A DNA stretch of 64,000 bases from Owenia fusiformis (lineage: Eukaryota; Annelida; Polychaeta; Sabellida; Oweniidae). Every line of letters starts with the position of its first letter. Positions within the stretch are counted from its first letter, which is position 1. Under the pieces are notes generated by a model. That model ran no database searches. It saw only the letters and a list, made by a program, of their open reading frames with translations, and was not told where the DNA came from. This document shows positions 12,984-25,800 of the stretch, piece after piece. Both the position numbers and the translations under genes were made by a program. The DNA lies in contig CAIIXF020000002.1 in assembly GCA_903813345.2 (NCBI GenBank), positions 15,138,467 to 15,202,466 on the forward strand, read 5' to 3'.

Positions 12984-13599
12984 TTGTGCCAGAAGTCCGA
13001 CTTTTTTGTCAGTCGACCTGTTCAAAGTACATTTAGTAATAATTATCGCTTTTCAGAACAATTTAGGAAACAATATTTTCTATCTACGTTGATTACAAAG
13101 CATCTAAGGTACGTAAATTTATATGAACAACTGAGTCAATAGGGATAAACAGCCCAACGAGAGTCGGCGGTCTTGAAAAATACTTGGATCTGGTTGCCAG
13201 TCCTGTTATTGATATCATTCCCGTTCGAAGAACGTATTAGATGTCCGTGACCATATCATCATATTTTCATGGCTAGCCAGACATCTAATGGACACTGGGA
13301 ACTTCTAGCTAGCTGAGCTGAGCTAGAACTGTGCCGATGAGAAAATTATGAGATAAAACAAATGGGATTTTAATTGCAACCTTCACCCGAAATGAAAGTG
13401 AATGACATGTCACATAAGGAAACCAGAAATCACACACTTTTTGTAAGGATCACTGAGCATAATGGAAAACTTCTGATGATATATAATGTATATTACCCTT
13501 TGGTATCCGGAGGTCTGTTGTATCTCTCGCCTCTGCCATATTTGGCGAATTATTTGGACGGTAAGTCAACAAAATCTGCTAAATAGTCCAGAACATGAT

Positions 13600-13736
13600 A
13601 AATTATTTCGTTTCCGGTTCAAAATGCCCGGATGTTTACATTACCTCGTTTTCGAATAAGGCGGAAGTAAAAACATGTGAAGTTTAAAATAAAATTTGAT
13701 ATATATAATTTAGCTACGCCTGGTACATTCATAATA
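13600..13736 (+). promoter_or_regulatory. Probable EXOSC9 core promoter / 5' UTR
   Basis: The bases before the start codon contain two ETS-like motifs (TTTCCGG near 13611 and GCGGAAGT at 13661), the usual signature of housekeeping promoters without TATA. Inferred from motif and position only. Confidence 0.4.
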
Positions 13737-13802
13737 ATGAGGGACAATCCGTTGTCCATATGTGAAAGAGAATTTATCCTCGCTGCTGTTGAAATTCAAA
13801 AG
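13737..13802 (+). CDS. EXOSC9: EXOSC9 coding exon 1
   Basis: Encodes 22 residues beginning MRDNPLSICEREF, the typical N-terminus of the family, which fixes the start ATG. It ends AAG|GTACGC, phase 0. The 5' UTR boundary is not resolved. Confidence 0.93.
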
Positions 13803-16800
13803 GTACGCTTTTATTGTTGTTTAAGGTTCAGCTGGAAAGTAACATTTTGGTAAAAAAATGCTATACCTGCACATGTTATTTTCTGGTACAAAATTAAGTA
13901 TGAAGTCATGTGTGTATTTCCTTGCTTTTTTCAGGAAAGTATCATTACACTGTTTACTTTTAGAATATCTGGAAACGGGTCAATGGAAGCGTCTGTGTTG
14001 TCTGGAAACTTTGAAAGAAAATTTGGAAAAATAGAAAGTGTGAAATATCAGAATTTCCTGGAGTTCCCATTGCACCCCTACCAGATATTCTAAAAGAAGA
14101 CAATGTAATGATACTTTTCTGAAAAAAGCAAGGAAATTGACACATGCCTTCATACTTTATTTTGTACCAGAAAATAACATGTGCAGGTATAGCAATTTTT
14201 TACCAAAATGTTACTTTCCAGCTGTACCTTAAAGGGGCAACAAGGACTGTAGAAAGAAAATTAGTTTTTTTGATTTTTTCTGACTCTGACTCTGAGCATA
14301 CAAACCTGAACATGTTATTTTCTGGCACAAAATAAAGTATGAAGGCATGTGTTAATTTCCTTGCTTTTTTCAGGAAGGTATCATTACATAGTCTACTTTT
14401 AGTAAACCTGGAAACAGGTCAATGGTAGAGTTTCACTGCTTCATTTCGTCAGTGGAACGGCAAAAATAAGAAATTGGGAGACCATTGTGCAATAATATAT
14501 GGAAAAGTATATTCATAACGTACATGAATGACATTTGTATATTTCAGATTTTTTAGTTTTTTGTGCAATAAGCCTGTGCCGTCTTGTAATTTGAAGAGTT
14601 TCAGCCATGTTAATCTTATTGAAAATAACATGGCAGAGAATAGTTCAACAAGTTAAACCCAATACCACGGCTTTCATTTATCAATCTGAATGTTCTTGTT
14701 GCCGTGATTGGGTTTAACTTCCGTGCTATGCTTTCATTTGTTGCAAATTCTCTCTATCAGTTATTAAGGATGCAGTACTGGGTCGGTTTTCACATCTGTT
14801 TGCGCAGGTTTGACTTCCGGTTTGAGAAAGCTAGCTCCCAAGAACCTCATTTTCGCATTTAGTCTTATTCAAAAATTATAGTTTATTTCGATAATGGTGT
14901 TTCCAGAAAAGAATTAAATTGCAAACATTTTATCAAGCATATTTTATCCCTTTCACTTTTATGGGAAAACTTGTTCTTGAGTCGCAATTAGTGGATACGA
15001 AAACCAGGGTTCGAAAGGTGCCAGCTCTATTGAAAACTCAAAAAAGTAAAAAGATTCATTTTGGGTAGGTAAAATAATTTTTTATTTTGTAATTACCAGA
15101 TGGTCAATCCTCTTCATATTGCACTTGGACGATGATAACATCATAGTGATACATTGTAACAAATATGAGCAAAATCTAATGTCTGGAACTTTTTCTACAC
15201 TGACCTGGTACTGCATCCTTAATTAAACGCGCATGAAATTACATGCGCTGCCATAGACCACCATTGAATATTTTGCATCAAGGGCCGAATAGGCACGGAA
15301 GTTAAACCTAGGGCGGGCCACAAGATATGTCAGATAGGAAATAAGGCCCAGACTAGGTTTAACGTGTTGAACTAGGCAGAGAAACATCCAAATATAAGAG
15401 GCCACATACTTTATAAGTCAAACTAGAAGCAATCCAAGATATACAAATGTCAATCTCATTCATGTACATTATGAATATACTTTTCCATATATTATTTCAC
15501 AATGGTCTCCCAATTTCTTATTTTTGCCGTTCTACTGACGAAATGAAGCAGTGAAATGGACTCTAGCTCCTGTGTTGTCTGGAAACTTTGAAAGAAAATT
15601 TGGAAAATAGAAAGCGTGAAATATCAGAACTTCCTGGAGTTCCAGATTTACCAGATATACTAAAAGAAGACAATGAGTGACAAATTTAGGGGGAGTGGGC
15701 CACTACTCACACCCCCGCAAAAGAATTGGAAAGTTTGGAAGTTGCATTTGTTGATTTTAAACGCTTCAAAAGTGCCGAGAAATCACCAAGTAGACATAAT
15801 GAAATCATAAAAATTTCAGGAACCCTACCCCAAAAACTAAAGCATTCATTTACTCAAACAAATTCAAAGTGCTCAGAATCAATTAGACAGCATCTTGAAT
15901 TTGTAAAATTTTCCTGTGCTGCCCCCTTGCTCCCCTAAGAATAAAATGATTGAAAAAATCTGAATTTCTAAATTGATTCTATTGATTAAAACACTTGAAA
16001 GTGTCCAGAAATCACTGAATATGATCTTGAACTGGTAAAAGTTCTTGTGTAAACATTTATGTCCTTCTAGCACCCCCTCTCCCTATTCCAATGTTTCTCC
16101 AAATTGCTCATACAATATTAAGTCTAAAAAAACTACAAAAACAATAAAATACTACAAAATAGGCTGAGTGGCCCTAATAAAGGAAGGAACCGACCCCCCT
16201 CTGACTTACGCGATTTGATTTACCCAGCAATAAATTCAAAAAGTGCAAAACATTCTCCAATGTTCGGATAAATTCCGAGATTAATCATTACCATGATGAA
16301 ATTCATTCGAATCGGACCGCCGATCGTATGAATTCACGGCACATGGACTCTGTGCAATCATGCAATGTGAAATGACCATTTCACAAGATGCGGAGCATTG
16401 AGTGTTAATTTTAGGAAACAACGCCTGAAAGGAATGGTCACTTCACATTACAATGCATTCAGTCTTGGGCTTAAATTCTTTTCACAAATTGCAAAATATT
16501 TTCTATAAAATCATCTGAACGATACAAAATTACTAAAAGCACATGTTTTCAATGAAATCTTTTGGATGGGTCAAGCTGGCAAAGTTTCAATTTCAATCTG
16601 TAGAGTCCAGTCATCATCAAAAATCTAAGTGTACTTTACTGCAGTTGAGATTATAGTGATTTTTTAATACAAAATTTTGACATTCGGTCTTTCTGTTTTT
16701 TCAGAGAATTGATGGCAGAGAGCCTTACGACTTAAGAAAGATCAAGATAACATTTGGATTGGACTATGGATGTTGTCATGTTGAACTCGGGAAAACAAGG

Positions 16801-19800
16801 TATGCTAGAATATATTTTATTATTACTGCTCAGTGGTTAAGTCTGGCGGTAGAGAAAAGTAGTCACATGGTCATCAATTCATCTTGTGGAGGTGTTTTAG
16901 AATTCATTAAGTTAATGAGTGAAACAAAATAAAAGTGCAAGGTAAAATGTATGTATCTTATTCATAATTTACAAGCATTAAGGATTGATGCCTAAAATTG
17001 TTTGAGGAAAAACAAAGTTAATTTTGTAAATCTAGAAGTTGTTACGACAATTTTGGAAGTGAAAAATCCAGTTTTGGCCCTTGAATTGGAAAAAGTAACT
17101 GATGATTTAAAACTGATTGTTGGGAGGTTAATGAAATTAATGTAATTGTTCCACAAGTGTTGATTATTTGACAATCATATTTTTCTTCAGGGTTATGGCT
17201 CAGGTGTCCTGTGAGATTGCAGCCCCAAAACAGACACGCCTCAATGAAGGCACCATGTTCATCAATGTAGAACTTTCTCCAATGGCTGCACCACAGTTTG
17301 AAACTAGGTAGGTAATTCATCAAACATAAAATAAGTTTTTCTTTTGCATTTTATGTATAAGGAATGTGACAAAGGTGATAATTTCATAGCTCGACATCCC
17401 TACATATCCTTTGGAACAAATATCTGTGCCCGCAGAAGTATCAGTGTCCCCCTTGTACCTTTTACATAAAAATATAACAACTGTCCATGGATTTTCATGT
17501 ACTGATTTTGCATTATTTTTTGATCGGATCTGACTTAAGATTTGAAATTTGACCTTCATTGACCCTCCCAGGGTCATAAAAAAGTCAAAAATGTCTTTTT
17601 TCAACTTGCTTCAAATTGACCAAATTTTTTTTCAATCAAATTGACCAAATTTTTTTTCAAAATCATTTTCAAGTTATAAGATGTTTTGAGAATCCACCTT
17701 CAATGACATTTTCAGGGTCAAAAAAGGTATTTTTCAACTTGCTTCAAATTGTAATAATAATATTGTGAGCAACTAGGTGGTGACATTTTGTCATGTTAAT
17801 GCCTTGTTCTTCAATAATGTTGACAGATTTTACTCATGTGCATAACTCATTGAATCTCAACACTTCTTGCTATACAGGAGCCAAGACCTGAACACAGAGA
17901 TAACACGCCTCTTAGAGCGTAGCATCAAGAATTCCCGCTGTGTAGACTTAGAGTCACTCTGCATCATGGCAGGAGAGAAGGTAAGTGACATGTTTTGTGG
18001 AAAATTGTTTGAGAAAGTTGGATATCCATTTCACACCATTTCAATACTTATAGGTATTATTGCAAGAATTACTGATATTTTGACATTTATTAGGTTCATG
18101 AAGTGCTGTGCGGGTGGATTGCGCCTGCTGGCATACGAAAATGCACCCTTGTTTTTTAACTTATTTGACATTTCTGTCACTACTTGCACGTTTGATTCAG
18201 TTGAAAACACATGAACTGAGTAGTTTAAGATCCTCCACTTAAAATACACAATTTTATACCTGACAAAATTTGTGGTACTTTTATTTATTTTTAGTAGGAT
18301 TGTCTTTTCATAACTCGATTCCACTATGTTTTGCTCTATCACTTCGTACAGGGTGATATGAGACTCAAGTATTTCAGTGTAAAATATAAAGGTTGTTTGT
18401 ATTTATTTATAGATGGCATAATATTTGTAAGATTATGTAGCACTAAATCTGTTTGATAAGTTAATTCTACCAATTTTAGAGTATGGTTATGAGGTATTTG
18501 TGCAACCTAAATGCTTTGATATTATAGGAAAGTTACAATTGCGATTCATAAATCAACTTTTGCATGTTAAAACACAAACTTCAAATCTGGCAATACTTGG
18601 TGAGTTTGGAAGGTATATTATAAGAATGAAAGTTCAGAAAATAAAATATAGTTGTCGACTGTGCAAATATCAATTAGATCATTTCATGAGAATATCTGGA
18701 TCAACCTTTGAATGCAGTGGGGTGAAATGAATAATCAAATACAAGGTAACAATTATTAGCAAAACCGTTGGAGGAAATATTCAACTGATACTATACAATT
18801 ACTGGATGATCAGGAGCTGGATATGGCAGAATACCTATTCGAGAAAGAAATATTGGGTGAGGCCAATATTTTTTCAAGGATAAGTATTCTGGCCATATCC
18901 AGCTCCTGATCATCCAGTATTTGTTTTATTATGCACCTTCTCAATCAATCTTTTGAATGTGCCAGGATGTACTTACATTTTTAGAACTTTTGATTTTTCT
19001 AAAAACTAATAGCTATACACAGAAAAAGCATTGTCTTGTCCCGTGATTTAATTTACATTTATTTGAGGCATTCTTGCAGAATTATGCGTAATGTTTGAAT
19101 GATAAGGGTAAACGTGTTTGATTAAATACACTTTTTTCTTTTGTTTGCCACAGTTTCTGATGTTAGCTTTTAGTAGAACTCGAGTTATTGAGAAATAAAA
19201 CTCTTAAGAGGGGAATGTTGCAAAAACATTGAAAAAATATAAGTCAGTTGCAAAAAATATTGGTCAGTTTCAAAAAAATATTGGGCAGTTAAAAAAGCCA
19301 GATATGGCCAAATTACCAGCAGCTTAGAACCAATCAGATTTCAGTATCTAGACAAGATGCATAATGAAATTTGATATTTTCGGATTCACATATGGTAAAT
19401 CTAATGATTTTCTTCACATTCTCTGATAATTTTTGCAATTCATTTCCAAATATTTGCTCCCAACTGGCTAAATATTTGGTACAAGGATACTAATGATTTC
19501 ACCCTAATATGCATATTTCTGTTTACTGTATCAATATTTCTGTTTACTGTATTCAAGGTATGGGAGTTGAGAGTTGATGTACATGTGTTGAACCATGAGG
19601 GGAATATTTTGGACTGTGCCAACATTGCTGCTATAGCTGCCCTAGCACACTTCAGGTATGTCCACTATAGATTAACAGTTAAGCAATTAACTCTTGTGTA
19701 GCTGCATTCATAATTGAACATTTTACCTATAAACATTCATAGCTCGAAACCTGTCTAATCCAAACACTGCTTAGACTGGTTAGAGGTTGTCAGTTCACCC

Positions 19801-22800
19801 ACAGATGCTCACCCCTCATGTCCACATCAGCAATGCACTGTATCAGTACTCAGCATGGCAATATACAGCTGGACACATTCAAGGTCTAAGATTTTGATCT
19901 TGTCAAATCATAATAGAGATGTACACATACCATGACAGTGGCATAAACTTAGGGGTTGCATTAACCCTTGAATTATTAAAATAAATAAAAATTTTATTTT
20001 TCTCAAAAAAATTTTACCGTCAGTGTGTAAATTGATGTCACTGAGCATCAGAAACTCCATGAAACTATATGTTTTCTGAAAGCTAGAGTCCAATGGAAAA
20101 GTAAATTAATCTTTTTTTTATGTGTCAACAAATAATTATGTAACATTTTGTAATCACATGTCAACTGCATAAATGGTGTGAACTACCCCCCCCCCCACCT
20201 CATTCACATAGTCACCACTCTGAATTGTCACTTTTACAAGGCATATCACTAATACGCATTGCTCCTCCATCACAAACTCATCAGCATCTATTATATGCCT
20301 TTGAGTGACATATTGGAGTAATAACTGATTAAAATTTTTTTTTTCTTCCTTCTTAAGTTCAAGTTCACATGTTAAAATGAGGCTAAGATTGGTTCTGGTT
20401 GCTAGGGGATTCCCCATTGAACCAGGAAGAGGGCCTCAAAAGCGCAGTTGATAATTTAAGGGTTAAGACATGAATTGATGTATGTCCAACCATGCAGTTG
20501 AGAGTCATTAGGGGTGTGGGATTGTGAATCATTCCAAAACTTACAACATCAACTCCTTGTGTCAATACAGAATACTATGAATTACAATGATAAATCCTGT
20601 TTCTTCTGAATGCATAAATTTTTGATCAGATTTCAGGACAGGATTAAACTTTTATAAAAAATTTGGTAGTTGAAGTACATGTGCTTGTATGTATGAAAAT
20701 ATTGAAATCAGTCAATCAGAAAATAAGCACAAGAATTATGAGTTATATTACAAGAATGTAGCCTTGCCCAAGTCGGTATTTTTTTTACTTATCTGATCTT
20801 GAATTATTACGGCCTTGTACAATCCAATACATCTCCGCTGATATTATTCTAAGTTATTCAGCGGTTTCGAGATTTCCATAATACCTACGCTGTCAGGGGT
20901 ATCGCGAAACCTTATTGATTGACAAGATCGCATAGACATGACGTGTGACTTCAGGCTGATTGACCAATCAAAACGTTATCAGATTGACATGCATAAACAA
21001 AGCAAACTATCCGTCTACGACTTGAAATTCAATGATTCGGCCGAGTGTTTCTTTAGAGATTCAATATAACTAGGATAAATTAAATCATTCGATTCAATGT
21101 TGATTTAAAACTGAATTCGCGATGAAAATGCACGAAGACCTAGCCATGATGTTGTCGATCTGATTCAGCGATTGAATCTCAGCCTAGATGTTTGATCATT
21201 TGAATTCAGCGATCGTTTCAATGTTTCTTGTTGAAATCTTCTCACCTCCGGGTATCCGATCGATGCTCTGGCATCCACTTAACTCTGATTGATATTTATC
21301 TGATAAAATATTTGTATTTTCATGATGAAATCGTGCAAGATTTGTTCGTGAAAAGTCCCGGTGAAAAGTGTACTTGTTTTTGACCCTGCATAATAATGAG
21401 CTAACGCGTCAGGGCTGTCGTTGATTGGTCCAATTTTGACCTGTCATCTCTTGGTTTTTAAGAAATATGGATGTGAAAAAGGTCTTATTTTGGTGACAGT
21501 TGTGGGACTTTTATTCTACTTTATTTCCTCTTACATTTCCTTTTCTCTCTTTCTAGGAGGCCAGATGTCACAGTGTGTGGAGAGGAGATAACTGTGGTAA
21601 GAGACTTAAGTTCCATATACTTATTTAAAATTGTGTTCAAATGTTGACAGTTATGGAAAGCTGTTTGATGAGGCCTATATAGATGTAGAATGTGAAATCA
21701 AATCAGGTTCATAAATAAATAAATTGGACACACAATATCCAATGATATTGTCCAGGCTTTATACTGTTAATGCTCATCTATTTTTCATACAGGAATAATA
21801 TTTAACTAAAGCAGTTTATTACAAATCACTAACATGATGAGGTAAACATGTACAGGGCTTTCAGTAACGCGTCCTTAACATTAGGAGGGGCCAGATTTTG
21901 ATGAAGGGGCTTAAAAAAATTAATGATCCGTCCCTTGGACGCAAAGTCCTGCATTTTCATTAACAAAATTGATAGACTTGGAAAAAGATCTTACCTTCAG
22001 TCTTTTATTTGGTCAAAATTCGCTAAATATACGAAGGACATTATTCTATTTCTAAAAGAAATACAATATTTTCTTTCGAAGTTTCTTTTCTGGAAGCTGA
22101 TATCTGATCTAAATAGTACGAGGCCTGTGATAGGACAATCACTATTTGCTACAATACCAAGCGGTAATCGGTACGAGTCCTATAATTGGCTGTGATTATT
22201 AATCGCACATGCATCTAATAATTTTGACTAATCAAATTGCTGGATTTGTTGCGCATGCGCATAAAACGGAACTAATAAATGGAACGTCACAGAGATTGCG
22301 CCAAGTGCAAGTTGCTTCAAAATACAAAAGAAATGTGAATTCAATGGTTGAATATTAGTTATCTCTTTCAAGTGAAGGTACCTGTATCATTTAGTGACCT
22401 ACTAGATGTTTGGGGGAACTCATTTTTTGAAAATCAATCCGTCCCAGGGACGCACTCTTGTACAAACCTACTGAAAGCACTGATGTATGAACCGTCACAA
22501 AATATAAGTCTCACTATTTTGAATCTATTCATCTTGCAACCAACAGAGCAGTGAGAGGCTAATAAATCTAATGAATTCCCATGATTTGTGGAAAATAGCT
22601 TGGGCATATGGCTCAGACTGATTCAAATGTTTTGATTATAACACATCTGTGTAGTAGACTATGTTTTTATAAAAAATATGTTGTTACTCTAAAAATATAC
22701 TTGTTTTGTTTCATATGTAAATCTTTATCCAGTAAGCATATACGATACAAAACATTTTGAATTAAATCAGAAGATCATGTGATAAAAAAGAAACATAATA

Positions 22801-25800
22801 TGACCTGCATGCCTATTTTAGCCAGAAATCACAACTAGGTGCATTAGTATCCAATTAACTCCTTGCCTCATCATTGCAATTTTTATGACTTATTAGAGAG
22901 CGTGTAGATGCACATTTATGACTTTAAAGTGTTTGTTGCCAATATGTGTTTAAATCTGAAGGGGTATCATGATGTTGGAGCATCACCATTGTCATCTGCA
23001 TTAACAAGGAAAGTTTCAGCTTCTTCTGATATAGGGAAACATTTGCCTTAATTCAGTATCTGTCACCATGGTAACAAATACATACACTGTACACTTGTAA
23101 CTTGTTACTTATTTGTTGCTTTTTTCCAGCATCCTGCTGATGAGAGGGACCCTGTTCCATTGAGCATTCTACACATGCCTCTGTGTGTCACATTTGCCTT
23201 CTTTCATAATGGGTAAGTACATTCTACACATTCCTCTGTGTGTCACATTTGCCTTCTTTCATAATGGGTAAGCACATTCTACACATTCCTCTGTGTGTCA
23301 CATTTGCCTTCTTTCATAATGGGTAACTGCATTCTACACATGGCTCTGTGTGTCACATTTGCCTTCTTTCATAATGGGTAAGTTAATTCTATACATGCCT
23401 CTGTGTGTCACATTTGCCTTCTTTCATAATGGGTAAGTCCATTCTACACATTCCTCTGTGTGTCACATTTGCCTTCTTTCATAATGGGTAAGTACATTCT
23501 ACACATGGCTCTGTGTGTCACATTTGCCTTCTTTCATAATGGGTAAGTACATTCTACACATGGCTCTGTGTGTCACATTTGCCTTCTTTCATAATGGGTA
23601 AGTACATTCTACACATTCCTCTGTGTGTCACATTTGCCTTCTTTCATAATGGGTAAGTACATTCTACACATGCCTCTGTGTGTCACATTTGCCTTCTTTC
23701 ATAATGGGTAAGTACTATTGGTGTCAATTAACCGCTTGAGCATTAACCGGTTAACCGGGGGTTTTTACCGGTTAAAGTCGGTAAACCGGCGGGAAATTTG
23801 AACTGATAATTTCAAATGAAATCTTCATTTTCGATCTTGAAAGTTGAAAAAAATTGGAAAAATGATATATCGGCGTTTATTTTTTACGTTCGTCAAGCTT
23901 TACTCTATTCTATGCAAGTAAGAGCGGGAAAGCAATGTGGCAGGGATTAAAGTTGCTGATTGGGTGTTTGTAAGGAATTATCGGACCTATCACATGTATG
24001 AGTAGCTCACATGAAACTGACGCTTGAAAAACAAACAGATTAAAATGCAAAGTAAGCGCGGGAAAGCAATGTGGCAGGGATGTTGCTGATTGGATGTTTG
24101 TAAGGAGTTATGGGACTTATGACATGTATGAGTAGCTTACGTGAAACTGACACCATAAAACCAAATGGATTAGCATGCAAAATAAGCGCGGGAAATAACA
24201 GAATTATACACGGTCAACTAACCACCCATAAAAACACAGACCGGTCAAGGCATTATCGGCGGTTAACCGGTTAACCGGTTAATACTTGACACCTCTAGTA
24301 AGTACATTTTACACATGCCTCTGTGTGTCACATTTGCCTTCTTTCATAATGGGTAAGTACATTCTACACATGCCCCTGTGTGTCACATTTGCCTTCTTTC
24401 ATAATGGGTAAGTACATTCTACACATTCCTCTGTGTGTCACATTTGCCTTCTTTCATAATGGGTAAGTACATTCTACACATGCCTCTGTGTGTCACATTT
24501 GCCTTCTTTCATAATGGGTAAGTACATTCTACACATGCCTCTGTGTGTCACATTTGCCTTCTTTCATAATGGGTAAGTACATTCTACACAAGGTCAAAAA
24601 GGTATTTTTTATCTTGTTTCATCTAGGTGGTGACATTCTGTCATGTTAATGCCTTGTTGTGTTTTGTCATTGTAGAAAATGTCTGATACTCGATCCAAAT
24701 GAAAGAGAAGAGCGTGTCATGGATGGGAAGATGGTGGTCTCTATGAACAAACATAGGGAGATATGTACATTACAGATATCTGGTCAGATGCTCTTAGAGA
24801 AAGACCAGGTTTGTTATAACATATCAATGGCAGGTCAAAGCCATCCTCCTAGGCTATTTCAACTCCCTAAGTTTTAACTCTTCCCTTGTCAAGTCCCAAT
24901 TTGTGCAATACTAGCAATGCGCACATAGGTAGTGACATCTATTAATCCCATTCAAACATCAACTTTAATGAAGGTATTCTTGTAAAAGATGCCACCTATG
25001 ACCATGATATAGTATGGGAGTAATGATTTGTCAAGTGTACAACTTTAGGACAACTGAATTATTTCATGTCACACTTCTTAGTTTACACGATTTGTTGTAT
25101 TTGGATGAATCTATTGAATTACCCCTGTAATGGAATTTCTAATAGTTTTTTTGTCATACTTAGTTACATATTGTTTTTGTAGATCTTCCGTTGTACCAAC
25201 ATGGCCGTGAAGAAGGTGATAGTGCTCACTGAACTGATACAACTGTCTTTAGAGAATGACTCTAATGCTAGGTATGATATCGTCTTGCATTTTGTCCCCC
25301 CCCCCCACTAGTACACAATCCATGAAGTAGATGCGAGCTCGAGAGACTTAATGCAAGTATTTCACCCTCTTGATCTTACCCAATGAAAAGCTGAGACTGG
25401 TAGGGGTAGTATGAAAACATTGTATAAAACTACCTTATATTAGCTGTCAATTAAGGGGGTAGAGGGTAAAATACTTAAACATTTAAAACATTTGAGTTTA
25501 GAGACTTTGAATATTTTCAGCAAACTAATAAAAGCTATGAATTTCAATAACTGTAGGGCTGCTGGGGAAAAGTTTGGATTTGCAGAGTCTGTAGAAACCA
25601 ACGAGATTACAACTGAATACAAAGAAGAGTCAGAGGTTGACATGTCAGACATTGATGACCAGGTTGTTATGGCAACACAAAACGGCAACAGTGAAGATGG
25701 CAGTATAGAGGAGCTTGAGTTAGATATGGAGACTAAAGTTACAATTATGGTAATGAATTTAAATGTGAATGAATTTAATTTAACATTATTTTTTTTAAGT

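Noticed and set aside
13374-13586. 70-codon frame just upstream of EXOSC9
   Set aside because: No recognised domain. It overlaps the likely promoter and 5' UTR and is not needed for the family N-terminus.
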